From Flexifilum sp963727545 (GTDB taxonomy: Bacteria; Chloroflexota; Anaerolineae; Aggregatilineales; Phototrophicaceae): a stretch of DNA of 64,000 bases. The stretch spans positions 438,968 through 502,967 of the forward strand of contig CAVSGS010000011.1 in NCBI GenBank assembly GCA_963727545.1, in the 5' to 3' direction. Of the stretch, positions 42,085-50,456 are shown one piece after another; position 1 is the stretch's first letter, and every line of letters begins with the position of its first letter. The notes under the pieces were generated by a model. That model saw only the letters and a program-made list of their open reading frames with translations, had not been told where the DNA came from and did not search any database. The translations under genes and the position numbers were made by a program.

Positions 42085-42552
42085 TTAGTAAGGCGATGAT
42101 TGCCCCTTGTTGTAGCGGTTGAAGATCAACCCACCGCCGACGGCGATGACCATCACACCGATCAGAAGGATCGGATTGCTGAGACCCGCTTTGAACAAGT
42201 CGGTGAAGAGCAGGCTGATCGCGCCGAGCACGACGGCGGAGGCGATCAGAGTCGCCAACACGATCAGGGTTAAGCGCCACGTCTCTTCACGGGTGGGCCA
42301 CACGACTTTGCCGATTTCAGTGCGGACGCCCTCGATGTACTCGCGCACACCGCCGACGCTGCGAGTAGCGATATTGCCGCTGTCTTCTTCTTCGACCTGC
42401 TTGCGGCGGCTGGGAGTTGCACGTCCTTTGCCGACGGTCAAGCTGCGATCTTCGACCAACTCAGCTTCCGCTGCTTCGGTCGCCTCAGGGCGACGCCCCG
42501 GACGACGGCGACGTCCGGTCTGCTGTTCATCCCCTATCGTTTTGTCGGACAT
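42085..42552 (-). CDS. secE: preprotein translocase subunit SecE
   Basis: The 155-residue protein has the single-helix SecE core at its C-terminus (REYIEGVRTEIGKVVWPTRE, then TWRLTLIVLATLIASAVVLG and a second hydrophobic stretch NPILLIGVMVIAVGGGLIF). About 65 N-terminal residues are charged and not conserved (GRRRRPGRRPEATEAAEAEL). AAGGAG precedes the ATG. The extension is long for the family but common in Actinobacteria and Chloroflexi. Confidence 0.95.
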   Translation of the reverse strand: MSDKTIGDEQQTGRRRRPGRRPEATEAAEAELVEDRSLTVGKGRATPSRRKQVEEEDSGNIATRSVGGVREYIEGVRTEIGKVVWPTREETWRLTLIVLATLIASAVVLGAISLLFTDLFKAGLSNPILLIGVMVIAVGGGLIFNRYNKGQSSPY

Positions 42553-42600
42553 GGATTACTCCTTATAAACGCCGCGTTTGGATCTTTTGCTGGTTTTATG

Positions 42601-42629
42601 AAAGACACCGCCGCAATGGGCGGTGTCTT
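42601..42629 (-). terminator. hairpin between tRNA-Trp and secE
   Basis: AAAGACACCGCC pairs with GGCGGTGTCTT over a 5-nt loop. On the minus strand it is followed by TTTCATAAAACC, so it may attenuate rather than fully stop transcription from the tRNAs into secE-nusG. Confidence 0.65.
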
Positions 42630-42639
42630 CAGGTGTGAG

Positions 42640-42710
42640 CAGGGGCACTAGGACTCGAACCCAGAACAACGCTTTTGGAGAGCGCTATGTTACCATTACA
42701 CCATGCCCCT
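42640..42710 (-). tRNA. tRNA-Trp (CCA)
   Basis: The acceptor AGGGGCA/TGCCCCT, D arm GTGT/ACAT, anticodon loop CTCCAAA with CCA at 34-36 and T arm CTGGG-TTCGAGT-CCTAG all fold. The discriminator is G, as usual for tRNA-Trp. Its place before secE is conserved in many bacteria. Confidence 0.97.
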
Positions 42711-42762
42711 AAGTTGAAGCGCCACAGTGATATTCTACTATGGCAAGGGGTGCTCGGTCAAA

Positions 42763-42924
42763 TTACTTCGTCTCGCGGTAGATCACGTGATGACGAACAA
42801 TCGGATCGTATTTCTTGAGTTCCAACCGCTGAGTATCGTTGCGGCGGTTCTTCTGCGTGTAGTACATGTGACCGCTCTCGGTGCTGCGCATCTTGACGAG
42901 CAGCCGGTTGCCTTTTTTCGCCAT
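42763..42924 (-). CDS. rpmG: 50S ribosomal protein L33
   Basis: A 53-residue protein reading MAKKGNRLLVKMRSTESGHM and YYTQKNRRNDTQRLELKKYD, ending PIVRHHVIYRETK. This is the L33 pattern of the zinc-free (C-minus) type, since the usual four Cys are absent. It lies between tRNA-Thr and tRNA-Trp, the normal place for rpmG. A GGGAATAGAG segment precedes the ATG. Confidence 0.95.
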   Translation of the reverse strand: MAKKGNRLLVKMRSTESGHMYYTQKNRRNDTQRLELKKYDPIVRHHVIYRETK

Positions 42925-42969
42925 CGTTCTCTATTCCCAACTCATCAATTGATCTCAAACGGTGTCTGA

Positions 42970-43041
<72 letters not shown>

Positions 43042-43072
43042 GAATTCCAGAGCGCGACTTACTCTGGAACAG

Positions 43073-43155
43073 TGGGCCGGGCAGGACTCGGACCTGCGAA
43101 GGCTTCCGCCAGCGGATTTACAGTCCGCCCCCTTTGCCGCTCGGGACACCGACCC
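43073..43155 (-). tRNA. tRNA-Tyr (GTA)
   Basis: A class II tRNA with a long variable arm (TGGCGGAAGCCTTC). The acceptor is GGGTCGG/CCGGCCC, the anticodon loop CTGTAAA (GTA) and the T arm GCAGG-TCCGAGT-CCTGC. Discriminator A. Confidence 0.97.
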
Positions 43156-43177
43156 AGATTGTTAAAGGGAGTTCGCT

Positions 43178-43249
43178 AGCCGCCGAAGAGACTCGAACTC
43201 TTAACCGTCCGCTTACAAGGCGGATGCTCTGCCATTGAGCTACGGCGGC
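43178..43249 (-). tRNA. tRNA-Thr (TGT)
   Basis: Acceptor GCCGCCG/CGGCGGC, D arm AGCTCAATGGCAGAGC, anticodon stem TCCGC/GCGGA with loop CTTGTAA (TGT), T arm AAGAG-TTCGAGT-CTCTT. It is the first gene of the translation cluster; tuf and tRNA-Gly, often found here, are missing. Confidence 0.97.
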
Positions 43250-43327
43250 GCACTGCTGTGACGATTGTATCACGCGCCTATGCGGTGCTTCAAGCCCGTA
43301 GCGGGACGGCAAAGCAAAGGAATTCTA

Positions 43328-43405
43328 ATGGACACAGAACGAGATGTCAATCCATACTTGGAAAACAAGGTCGAATTACAGCAGATCGTCACAGAAGGAG
43401 ATTAG
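43328..43405 (+). CDS. 25-codon leader ORF
   Basis: A short frame MDTERDVNPYLENKVELQQI-VTEGD has AAAGGAA before its ATG and ends 3 nt before the GTG of the next gene. The last codons contain the GAAGGAG that is the next gene's ribosome site. It is probably a translational-coupling leader, or the remnant of a larger upstream gene. Confidence 0.45.
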   Translation: MDTERDVNPYLENKVELQQIVTEGD

Positions 43406-43408
43406 CTT

Positions 43409-44176
43409 GTGATCGAACCTATCATCATTGATCTCGAAGAAGGCATCGCAGCAGTTAAGCACGAGGGCAATTGGCGTTTTTTCCACGATAACGATTGGAT
43501 GTTTCTACTTGACTATCGCGCCTATGCCTATGCCCCCGACGAAACACCAAGACCGACTGACCCCCGCAGAAATACACTGGTTGTCAATGAGAACAACGCC
43601 GAAGAGTGGATGAACTTATTGGCGGGCGAATTGACCTTCGAGCAAATTCCTTATGCGGTGTACGACGACGGCGCACAAGCCCCGCTGATGTTCGTAATCG
43701 ACTTCGACGAGAAGCTGTGGATCGGTCACAGATGGCACATGGATCAATCCGCCCTCGATGATTATCAGCCAGCCGATTGGCTCGCCGATGAGGACGATGT
43801 TTTCAAGTATGTGCCGGAGGAAATCGCACACTTATGGGACGGGCAGTTGGTTGCCGAAGCCGTCGAAGTGCGTTTGAACACTGTTCTCTATCCGCTGATC
43901 CCTGCCGGACTTCGCCCCTATTGGTGGGATAAATTGTGTATTCCCTTTGCGGTGGGAGAGCATGGGGCGCAACAAGTCGAAATTCGTCAGGGCAATGATC
44001 GCCTCGCCAAGCTCACACTTGACCAGCTTCCGACCGATCAGCCGTTCAATCTGTGCTTTGATTACACGCTCGACCGCAGCAAACGCCTCAGGGTAGACAT
44101 CGTGCGTCGCAAGCTGAACTCGTCAATCGTCGCGGATGAAGCTTATGCGGATATTGGACCGTTTGCCCTAAGGTAG
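43409..44176 (+). CDS. hypothetical protein
   Basis: A 255-residue soluble acidic protein from a GTG with GGAG in front. Tyr- and Trp-rich segments such as WRFFHDNDWMFLLDYRAYAY, then AEEWMNLLAGELTFEQIPYA and WIGHRWHMDQSALDDYQPAD suggest a compact beta-rich fold. It resembles no family I can name and has no clear catalytic motif. It is translationally linked to the leader ORF. Confidence 0.65.
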   Translation: MIEPIIIDLEEGIAAVKHEGNWRFFHDNDWMFLLDYRAYAYAPDETPRPTDPRRNTLVVNENNAEEWMNLLAGELTFEQIPYAVYDDGAQAPLMFVIDFDEKLWIGHRWHMDQSALDDYQPADWLADEDDVFKYVPEEIAHLWDGQLVAEAVEVRLNTVLYPLIPAGLRPYWWDKLCIPFAVGEHGAQQVEIRQGNDRLAKLTLDQLPTDQPFNLCFDYTLDRSKRLRVDIVRRKLNSSIVADEAYADIGPFALR

Positions 44177-44203
44177 AGGCGCACACATCGGTGCGCCCCT
44201 ACC
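44172..44203. repeat. palindromic repeat variant, core GCACACATCGGTGC
   Basis: GGTAGAGGCGCACACATCGG-TGCGCCCCTACC; one arm differs (GTAGAGGC), the other is standard. It overlaps the stop codon region of the gene before it. Confidence 0.65.
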
Positions 44204-44264
44204 AAAACAGCGACCGTTTTCGCTCTTTGCGTCTTTGCGTTGAGTTTTTATCTTTTTACTCAGC

Positions 44265-45626
44265 CTACATCGCTTGCGCGAGGGCGGCGAGCACGGCGGG
44301 CAGCAGCTGCTTCTTGCGCGACATCATCCCCGGCGCGTCGAGCAGCTCGTCCTCGATGTGGGTATAGGGCAGCGCCGACATGATCCGCGGCAGCCCGACC
44401 GTGACCAAGCGACTGTTGCCGCGCACCACGTCGGTGACCATCAGCAGCGCTAGCGATAAGCCGTGCGCCTCGCGCAGCCGTTCCAGCGCGGCGCGGATGT
44501 CGTCCAGCCGCGCCCCCAGTTCGGAGAAGTTGGAGACTTCGACCTGCGCGACGGCGACTTTGAAGCTGCTCTCCTCGTAGAATTTGATGTCGCTGTTGAC
44601 GATCTCGTCTGCCGCGCGATTGCCCAGCCCGGCGCTCGCGCCGAGCAGCGCCTCCCCTAGCTCGTTGATCGACTGCATAACCTGTTCTTCGGTGGCGTGC
44701 TCCGGCGGCAGATTTGCCATCCGTGCCAGCCGCAGCGCGGCGGCGCGGTCGCGCGGCGTCGCTGTCGGCGAGCGGAAGATCAGCGTGTCGGAGAGGATGC
44801 CGCAGAGCAGCACCCCGGCGATCCCCGACGGGAACGACTGTCCCAGTTCGACGCTGCGTTCCAGTACCAGCGTCGAGCAGCTCCCAACCGGATCGACGTG
44901 GAAGCGGATCGGCACGGAGGTCGGGATCGTGCTCAGGCGGTGGTGATCGAGCACCTCGACGACCTCGGACTCTTCCAATCCGGCGACGGCTTGCGCCAGT
45001 TCGTTGTGATCGACCATGACGATCTTGCGGTGCGGCGGCGACATCAGCGCGGCGCGGCGGCACAGCCCGACGTAGCATCCATCGGTATCGACCACCAGAA
45101 AGTCGTCCTGCTCGGTGCGCATGACCTGACCGAGCACGTCGCGGACGAAATCGTCGTCGTTGAGCGTCGCCGTCTGCGAGTCGACCGCGCTTTCGGCGGG
45201 CAGGTCGAACTCCTTCGCCAGCGCCAGCACCGAGGTCGAACTCAGCGCTTCCGCCAGATGCGCGAATAAGCCCGCGCCGGTCAGCAAGCCGACCGGTTTT
45301 TGCTGCGCGTTAAGCAGCGGCGCGGGGCGCTGCGTCCGCGCGATCGTTTGGCAGGCGTGGAGCAGGGTTTGTCCCTCGTGCAGGAAGGGCAGCGACTCCG
45401 TCAAATCGCCGACGCGCGGGCGCACGTCCGTGACCAGCATGGGCGGGTCGATGTGGAAGCGTTCCAGCGCAAAGGCAGTCTGGGCGTTGACTTGTCCGGT
45501 GCGTCCGGGGATGTAGTTGGCGCTGTCGGTCTCGTTGAGCAGCCACGCATAGGCTACCGCCGACGCGATCGCGTCCATATCGGGGTTGCGATGTCCGACG
45601 ACCAAGATGCTTTCGGGAATACCCAT
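44265..45626 (-). CDS. manganese-dependent (family II) inorganic pyrophosphatase with CBS domains
   Basis: A 453-residue DHH-DHHA2 enzyme that hydrolyses cytosolic pyrophosphate. Metal sites are in VVGHRNPDMDAIASA (near residue 10), MVDHNE and EVLDHHR (DHH motif), and the C-terminal substrate block is RKKQLLPAV. About 170 residues, with two CBS-like units (GQTLLHACQTIARTQRP, LVVDTDGCYVGLCRRAAL), are inserted between them; in such enzymes these bind AMP/ADP or diadenosine nucleotides. The start at 45626 follows GAGGT. An HppA pump lies 8 kb away. Confidence 0.9.
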   Translation of the reverse strand: MGIPESILVVGHRNPDMDAIASAVAYAWLLNETDSANYIPGRTGQVNAQTAFALERFHIDPPMLVTDVRPRVGDLTESLPFLHEGQTLLHACQTIARTQRPAPLLNAQQKPVGLLTGAGLFAHLAEALSSTSVLALAKEFDLPAESAVDSQTATLNDDDFVRDVLGQVMRTEQDDFLVVDTDGCYVGLCRRAALMSPPHRKIVMVDHNELAQAVAGLEESEVVEVLDHHRLSTIPTSVPIRFHVDPVGSCSTLVLERSVELGQSFPSGIAGVLLCGILSDTLIFRSPTATPRDRAAALRLARMANLPPEHATEEQVMQSINELGEALLGASAGLGNRAADEIVNSDIKFYEESSFKVAVAQVEVSNFSELGARLDDIRAALERLREAHGLSLALLMVTDVVRGNSRLVTVGLPRIMSALPYTHIEDELLDAPGMMSRKKQLLPAVLAALAQAM

Positions 45627-45647
45627 CGTTGTGTACCTCAATTGAGC

Positions 45648-45772
45648 GAATAGCGGTTAGCCGTCAGCATTCAGCGTTCAGCACTCAACTTGCCGCCAGC
45701 GGCTGCGCAAGCGACAACGAGATTCAGAGCATGGCTGAAAGCTAAAAGCTAATTGCTGATAGCTTCTAATCA
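45648..45772. repeat. CAGC-type tandem repeat
   Basis: TTAGCCGTCAGCATTCAGCG, TTCAGCACTCAAC and later GCTGAAAGCTAAAAGC and TTGCTGATAGC units fill the divergent gap between the pyrophosphatase and lipoprotein genes. Confidence 0.5.
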
Positions 45773-45858
45773 TAAAAGATTTTACGTCGCAAATACAGCG
45801 TGCGCCGAATCGGGGGTCGCGCTACAATGCCATTATGCTGACACACGGAGATCGATCC

Positions 45859-46677
45859 TTGAAGCGACTGATCCTTTTCGCGCTGCTGGGGCTGCTGGTG
45901 GCGTCCTGCTCGACCCCGCGCGGGCTGCAGCCGCAAGATATCCCGACGCGCGCCTCGATTAACGACATCTCGACCAGCGTGCCGCTGACCGAAAATGCGC
46001 CGCCCGCGCCGATCAACGGCTTGGTGACGGATTTCAACGAGATCGACAACCACCTGACCGACCTCCCCGGCTGGCGCTACGTCGTCCAGTTGGAGTTCAC
46101 CGGCGTCTTCGCCAACACCCCGCGCGAGGCGAGTGCGTCCGCCCGCGCGGAGGTCTGGTTCAATCAACTGGCATCGGCGCGCCGCGTGCAGGTCAGCACC
46201 TCCGGCGATTTGCTCGGACAGCCGGACAACAGCGATTCCAGTGCCTACGAAGCCGTGCGCCTCGGTCCCGACGCTTTTCTCGTTCGCGATGGGACCTGCC
46301 AGAGCAACGCGACCGAAGCCGCCAAGACCGCCGCCAACCTCCGCGCCGGTGAACTCGTCGGCGGGGTGACGCGCGCCACGCCCGGCGGACGTCACGCGAC
46401 CATCAACGGCACCGACGTCTATTTGTTCACCTTCGACGGGAGCGACTTGATCCTGCCCTCGATCCGTATCGGCGACAATGGCTCGGTGACGCTGACCAGC
46501 GGCGAACTCTGGCTTTCGGCGGAGAACAACGTCGCCGTCCGCTTCTACCTCAACTTGGATGTGGAAAACGTCGTGATTTTCGACCGCCAGCTTCCGGTCA
46601 GCGGGCAGGTCTTGATGCGCTACGATCTCTATGACGTTGGCACCGAGTTCAATATTACGACGCCTTTCGGGTGCTAG
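45859..46677 (+). CDS. lipoprotein of unknown function
   Basis: A TTG start at 45859 follows GGAGATCGATCC; an ATG at 45835 lies further upstream. The signal peptide KRLILFALLGLLVASCS has a lipobox LVAS-C, so the protein is anchored outside the membrane. The mature part, about 255 residues, has beta-rich segments (WRYVVQLEFTGVF, AEVWFNQLASARRVQVSTSG, YLFTFDGSDL) that resemble LppX/LolA-like lipid-binding lipoproteins. The match is only suggestive. Confidence 0.7.
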   Translation: MKRLILFALLGLLVASCSTPRGLQPQDIPTRASINDISTSVPLTENAPPAPINGLVTDFNEIDNHLTDLPGWRYVVQLEFTGVFANTPREASASARAEVWFNQLASARRVQVSTSGDLLGQPDNSDSSAYEAVRLGPDAFLVRDGTCQSNATEAAKTAANLRAGELVGGVTRATPGGRHATINGTDVYLFTFDGSDLILPSIRIGDNGSVTLTSGELWLSAENNVAVRFYLNLDVENVVIFDRQLPVSGQVLMRYDLYDVGTEFNITTPFGC

Positions 46678-46754
46678 TTCTGCTAGCTTTTAATCGATTT
46701 CTGGGCGCGCCAGCTAATGATTGGCGCGAGTTGCCAATTTGCGGAAAGTTTTTC

Positions 46755-46782
46755 GTAGGGGCGCACCGCCGTGCGCCCCTAC
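46755..46782. repeat. palindromic repeat, core GCACCGCCGTGC
   Basis: Perfect copy with GTAGGGGC and GCCCCTAC arms between the lipoprotein and the next plus-strand gene. Confidence 0.75.
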
Positions 46783-46960
46783 CGCCGGCAATAACTGTAG
46801 GATTCAGAAACCGGCACCCTGCCTTGATTAAGCGCTGACGACCTATTCCCCGCGTTTCGGACGACTTACATACGAAATAGCTTAGAGAATTCGCTTCAGC
46901 AGCAAAAACTATGCGAGTATATGATAAGCCGACCGTGACAACAGAATAGGGAGATCGAAG

Positions 46961-47344
46961 ATGACAGAGGAAGTCTTTGTCACCGAGCACTTGGCGAACG
47001 GCAAAATTGCCTGCTATCGCTTTATCAGCACGGGAACGGAAGCCTCGGAAGCATGGTTTCACGAAGTCGTCAAGCTGTTCAATGGCTGGGATTCGGACGA
47101 GCCGCTGCTCCTGCTGATCGATTTGTCGCAGCCGGACAACCAGCTCAGCGCCGAAGCGCTCAAAGCCGGGCGCGAGGCATCGCAGACGCGCCCCGACGTT
47201 CCCGGCAAAACCGCCCTGCTGATCGACCCCAACGAGCCGAGTCAAAATGTCACGGCGCTGGTCGAGCATGTGCTGGCGGGCACCCGCGAGCGCAAAATCT
47301 TCTCCTCTGAGGCGGAAGCGGTCGCTTGGCTGTTGGAAGCATAG
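46961..47344 (+). CDS. STAS/SpoIIAA-like small protein
   Basis: The 127-residue protein has alternating beta and helix segments: IACYRFISTGTEASEAWFHE, LLLLIDLSQPDN, KTALLIDPNEPSQNVTALV, and ends EAEAVAWLLEA. That order is like SpoIIAA/STAS-like domains in which a helix-strand sandwich regulates a partner. No phospho-site can be named. AGGGAGA precedes the ATG. Confidence 0.65.
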   Translation: MTEEVFVTEHLANGKIACYRFISTGTEASEAWFHEVVKLFNGWDSDEPLLLLIDLSQPDNQLSAEALKAGREASQTRPDVPGKTALLIDPNEPSQNVTALVEHVLAGTRERKIFSSEAEAVAWLLEA

Positions 47345-47702
47345 GCGACCATCCCGTTCAGCCGTTCGCAGCCGGCGAGAGTCTCTTAGGGACCTTATAA
47401 GAAGTGTTTTAGAGCGTGTATTTGAATAATCCGCATTTGTCGCGTAGGGGCGAGGCATGCCTCGCCCCTACAACTACATCATCACAAGCGCACCGCCGAT
47501 TACGGGAGTGACGTTCCCCCTTCTCCCGCTTGTGTGGGACAAGGCGATCCGGGATCAAAGAGCGACTTTTTCAGCACACCTACAAAGACATTCGCTCATC
47601 TCCGCAAAGAGCGCAGTACCCAACACTTCTTCCCAATTATCACCTTTTTCTTACACAGCGGCTCTATAGTGTAGAGAATGTCTATCGCTAGGGATGCACG
47701 CT
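47345..47702. other. 358-bp intergenic region with palindrome
   Basis: No convincing gene. It contains the palindrome at 47444 with extended flanks, and a low-confidence TATAGTGT-like -10 (about 47666) before the ECF sigma gene. The remainder is featureless. Confidence 0.5.
47444..47471. repeat. palindromic repeat, core GAGGCATGCCTC
   Basis: Perfect copy. About 20 bp on both sides (47422-47489) match the flanks of the copy at 13925, so the repeated unit is nearly 70 bp. Confidence 0.8.
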
Positions 47703-48344
47703 ATGCAAGGATACGAAGCTCTGGTCAGAAAAGTCCAGCAAGCCGAGGGTAAAGCGCGCGAGGATGCTTTCGGCGAGTTGATCGTCCAGTTTGATTCGGT
47801 CGCGCATGGGTGGGCGTACAACCTGCTCGGCGACGTTCACGCCGCGCAGGACGTGACGCAGGACGCCTTCATCGCGGCGTACCAGAAGATCGACGACCTG
47901 CGCGACCCGGCGGCGTTCCCGGCGTGGCTCAAGCGGATCGTGCTGACTTACAGTCACCGCCGCACGCGCCGCAAGACGCCGTTTCTGCTGCCGCTGGAGG
48001 ATGAATCGCCGGTCGGCGCGCCGGTCGTGAACGACCCCGCCGTGACTCACGAAGCCCGCGAACTGAAAGAACAGGTCAACCGGGCGGTGCGAGCGCTGCC
48101 GGAGCACGAGCGCGTCGTGACCGAGTTGTTCTACATCACCGGCTACTCGCAGCGGGAGATCGCCGAGCAGCTGGCGCTGCCGCTGACGACGGTCAAGAAG
48201 CGCTTGCAGTATGCCCGCGAGCATCTGCGCGCGACCATGCCGCCGATGAACACGCTCTACCAGCAATCGATCGATGCCGAAGCGGATAGCGACCTGCTGC
48301 GGCTGCTGATGCTGGTCTATCCCGATTTGCTGGCGGTGGCGTAA
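47703..48344 (+). CDS. ECF-type RNA polymerase sigma factor
   Basis: A 213-residue sigma factor with region 2 at about residues 20-90 (AHGWAYNLLGDVHAAQDVTQDAFIAAYQKI) and region 4 at 120-185 (RALPEHERVVTELFYITGYS, QREIAEQLALPLTTVKKRLQ). The C-terminal QSIDAEADSDLLRLLMLVYP extends beyond the usual end and may be regulatory. The ATG at 47703 follows AGGGATG; the ATG at 47694 is too near. No anti-sigma is adjacent. Confidence 0.88.
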   Translation: MQGYEALVRKVQQAEGKAREDAFGELIVQFDSVAHGWAYNLLGDVHAAQDVTQDAFIAAYQKIDDLRDPAAFPAWLKRIVLTYSHRRTRRKTPFLLPLEDESPVGAPVVNDPAVTHEARELKEQVNRAVRALPEHERVVTELFYITGYSQREIAEQLALPLTTVKKRLQYAREHLRATMPPMNTLYQQSIDAEADSDLLRLLMLVYPDLLAVA

Positions 48345-48362
48345 GCGCCTGTAAGCATCGTC

Positions 48363-48391
48363 GTAGGGGCGGGTTTCAAACCCGCCCCTAC
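48363..48391. repeat. palindromic repeat, core GGGTTTCAAACCC
   Basis: GTAGGGGC arm, GGGTTTCAAACCC core and GCCCCTAC, between the sigma factor and clpP. Confidence 0.75.
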
Positions 48392-48437
48392 CGCTTTTGG
48401 ATTCATGTGTGTTGGTAATTTGATGAGGAGTGGTATT

Positions 48438-49070
48438 GTGCCGATCTCGAATGTAATCCCGATGGTGATCGAGCAGACCAGTTACGGCGAGCGCGCCTAC
48501 GACATCTATTCGCTGCTGCTCAAGGAGCGCGTGATCGTGCTTGGCTCGGCGGTCGAGTCGCAGATGGCGAACCTGATCGTCGCCCAACTGCTGTTCCTCA
48601 ACCGCGAAGACCCGGATCGCCCGATCCAGATGTACATCCAATCGCCCGGCGGCGAAATCTACTCCGGTTTGGCGATCTACGACACCATTCAGTCGATCAG
48701 CGCGCCGGTGAGTACGACGGCGGTCGGCATCACCGCCAGCTTCGGGACGGTCGTGCTGGTCAGCGGCACGCACGGGATGCGCTATGCGCTCCCCAACGCG
48801 ACTATCCACATGCACCAGCCGTTGATGTCCGGCAGTATGCAGGGGCAGGCGTCGGACATCGTGATTCACGCCAACGAGATTCAGCGGCTCAAAGATCGCA
48901 TCTATGATATTTTCGTGCGCCATACGGGGCAGTCGCGCGAGGTGATCGAGCGCGACGGTGACCGCGATCGCTACTTTGACGCGCAGGGCGCGGTCGATTA
49001 CGGGTTGATCGATGGCATTTCGGGGAAGCAAACCGAGTCCAAGGCGCTCAACGGCAACGGGAAACACTAG
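48438..49070 (+). CDS. clpP: ATP-dependent Clp protease proteolytic subunit
   Basis: This 210-residue ClpP starts at a GTG (48438) with AGGAG in front. Catalytic S101 is in GITASFGT, H126 in IHMHQPL, and the Asp lies in the DRD-RYF region before AVDYGLIDGI. YIQSPGGEIYSGLAIYDTI forms the handle. It forms the tetradecameric protease degrading proteins fed by ClpX/ClpC, which are not in this window. The first 11 residues of the longer frame are unlikely to be translated. Confidence 0.95.
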   Translation: MPISNVIPMVIEQTSYGERAYDIYSLLLKERVIVLGSAVESQMANLIVAQLLFLNREDPDRPIQMYIQSPGGEIYSGLAIYDTIQSISAPVSTTAVGITASFGTVVLVSGTHGMRYALPNATIHMHQPLMSGSMQGQASDIVIHANEIQRLKDRIYDIFVRHTGQSREVIERDGDRDRYFDAQGAVDYGLIDGISGKQTESKALNGNGKH

Positions 49071-49082
49071 AGGATGGTGGTT

Positions 49083-49110
49083 GTAGGGGCGTTATATATA
49101 ACGCCCCTAC
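49083..49110. repeat. palindromic repeat, core TTATATATAA
   Basis: GTAGGGGCGTTATATATAAC-GCCCCTAC, followed by GATTTT. It lies between convergent clpP and YceI genes and could work as a terminator. It is the only AT-rich core in the set. Confidence 0.75.
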
Positions 49111-49124
49111 GATTTTGCGGATGA

Positions 49125-49931
49125 TTAGCTACCGGCAGTCGCCACGAAGTCGATCTGGAGCTGCACGTCTTCGGAGACGTTGGCGACTTGCGGCACGCTG
49201 GGGATGTTCAAGTCAAAGTCCGACCGCTGCACGGTGGTGGTCGCCTTGCCGGTGATCTGCGTGTCCGAGTCCGGTGTCGCCGTCACGTCAAAGGTGACCG
49301 ATTGGGTGATGTCGCGGATGGTCAGGTCGCCGGTGATCTGGAAGGTGACCGGTTCGCCGACTGTGATCGAATCCGGCAGTCCGCTGATCGCGGTCGGCTG
49401 GAAGGTGATGAACTCGTACTGATCCTGCGACGACTGCAAAATTTGCCCGCGAATGGTGCGGTTCCGCATATCTTGATCGGTTGCCAGCGTGCGCGCGTTG
49501 ATGCGAATCTCGCCGACCTGAGCGGTCGTCTTGGGATCGCTGAAATCGACGGCGATCTGCCCCGCGACCTGATCGGTGGTCCCGACGACCGTCGTCGGCA
49601 CGCTGCGCAGCTCCTCGGTGAGCGTGAAGCTGACCTGTGACTGCGTTGAGTCGATGTTGAAGACGGTGAGTCCGCTGGTGCTGCTCGCAGCGGCGGCTGC
49701 GTCGGTCGTGGCTTCCGCGGTTGCCGCCATGCTGTCTTCAGTCGCTTCGACGGTTGGTGTAGTCGTTGGGACGCTCGCTTCGGCGGCGGATACCAGTTCT
49801 AGGGTCGGCGCGCTGATCGGCGCGCTCGCTTCGCCGGAACCCCCACTGATGTAGATATACGCAAAGACGCCCACGCCAACGAGCACGACTAAAACGACCA
49901 GACCTAAGATCACACGGACAGTTCGGGACAT
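49125..49931 (-). CDS. membrane-anchored YceI family protein
   Basis: The 268-residue protein has an N-terminal transmembrane anchor (ILGLVVLVVLVGVGVFAYIYI) and a Ser/Thr/Ala-rich linker (residues 40-90). A YceI domain follows: FNIDSTQSQVSFTLTEELRS, FQPTAISGLPDSITVGEPVTFQITGDLTIRD and DVQLQIDFVAT. It would sit outside the membrane and bind a lipophilic ligand. It differs from the cytoplasmic YceI at 21801. GGAGAAG precedes the ATG. Confidence 0.9.
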   Translation of the reverse strand: MSRTVRVILGLVVLVVLVGVGVFAYIYISGGSGEASAPISAPTLELVSAAEASVPTTTPTVEATEDSMAATAEATTDAAAAASSTSGLTVFNIDSTQSQVSFTLTEELRSVPTTVVGTTDQVAGQIAVDFSDPKTTAQVGEIRINARTLATDQDMRNRTIRGQILQSSQDQYEFITFQPTAISGLPDSITVGEPVTFQITGDLTIRDITQSVTFDVTATPDSDTQITGKATTTVQRSDFDLNIPSVPQVANVSEDVQLQIDFVATAGS

Positions 49932-50201
49932 CGAGTACGCTTCTCCATCAACTATCGCTAAGACGAAAGTCTCATGATATAGGAGGTTTGCTCGATCTTG
50001 AGCGCTTACTCACCGAGCCTTAAGTCTGTTTCTGAGCTATGCAACAGGTCTGTGCAGACTAGATGAAAACGCCGTCGCGCGGCGTGTGCCGGGCGCACAA
50101 AACAAAAATGCGGATGAGAAGATTTTAAAGATCCGTTGAATCCTTCGTTAGTTCTCCTAAGGTGGATCATCGAAAGAAATCCACGAGAGTCGTGTGGCTC
50201 C

Positions 50202-50229
50202 GTAGGGGCGCAGCACGCTGCGCCCCTAC
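50202..50229. repeat. palindromic repeat, core GCAGCACGCTGC
   Basis: Perfect arms; the core is identical to that at 41288 and near-identical to 21055. Confidence 0.75.
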
Positions 50230-50300
50230 AAAAACATTCAGACACTCACTTTAGCCGGAATCCGAAAGTTGCGTGGATTGTGCTCTAGACCGGGTATGGT

Positions 50301-50324
50301 GTAGGGGCGAGGCACGCCTCGCCC
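50301..50324. repeat. palindromic repeat, core GAGGCACGCCTC (right arm truncated)
   Basis: GTAGGGGCGAGGCACGCCTC-GCCC, then GTTTTC, so the CTAC end is lost. Confidence 0.65.
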
Positions 50325-50402
50325 GTTTTCATGATCTTCTACCAGTGACTTAGGGATACCATCAATTGCGCGTTCACAATCGTTGCCCCGCGCGGAATCA
50401 AA

Positions 50403-50430
50403 AGCGACGAGGCTTTCACACCTCGTCGCT
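50403..50430 (-). terminator. intrinsic terminator of trxB
   Basis: AGCGACGAGG pairs with CCTCGTCGCT over an 8-nt loop; on the minus strand it is followed by TTTTGATT. It lies 27 bp after the trxB stop. Confidence 0.85.
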
Positions 50431-50456
50431 TCGTCGTTGTGCTGATAAATGGAGCG

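Larger units (their letters stand above)
49932..50456. other. 525-bp intergenic region with repeats
   Basis: No convincing gene; a minus-strand frame at 50006-50245 has no ribosome site. It contains the palindromes at 50202 and 50301 and the trxB terminator at 50403. The first 250 bp show no clear signal. Confidence 0.5.

Noticed and set aside
43118..43312. Short ORFs across the tRNA cluster
   Set aside because: They overlap tRNA genes with complete cloverleaf structures.
50006..50245. 79-codon minus-strand ORF
   Set aside because: It reads through a GTAGGGGC palindrome and lacks a ribosome site.
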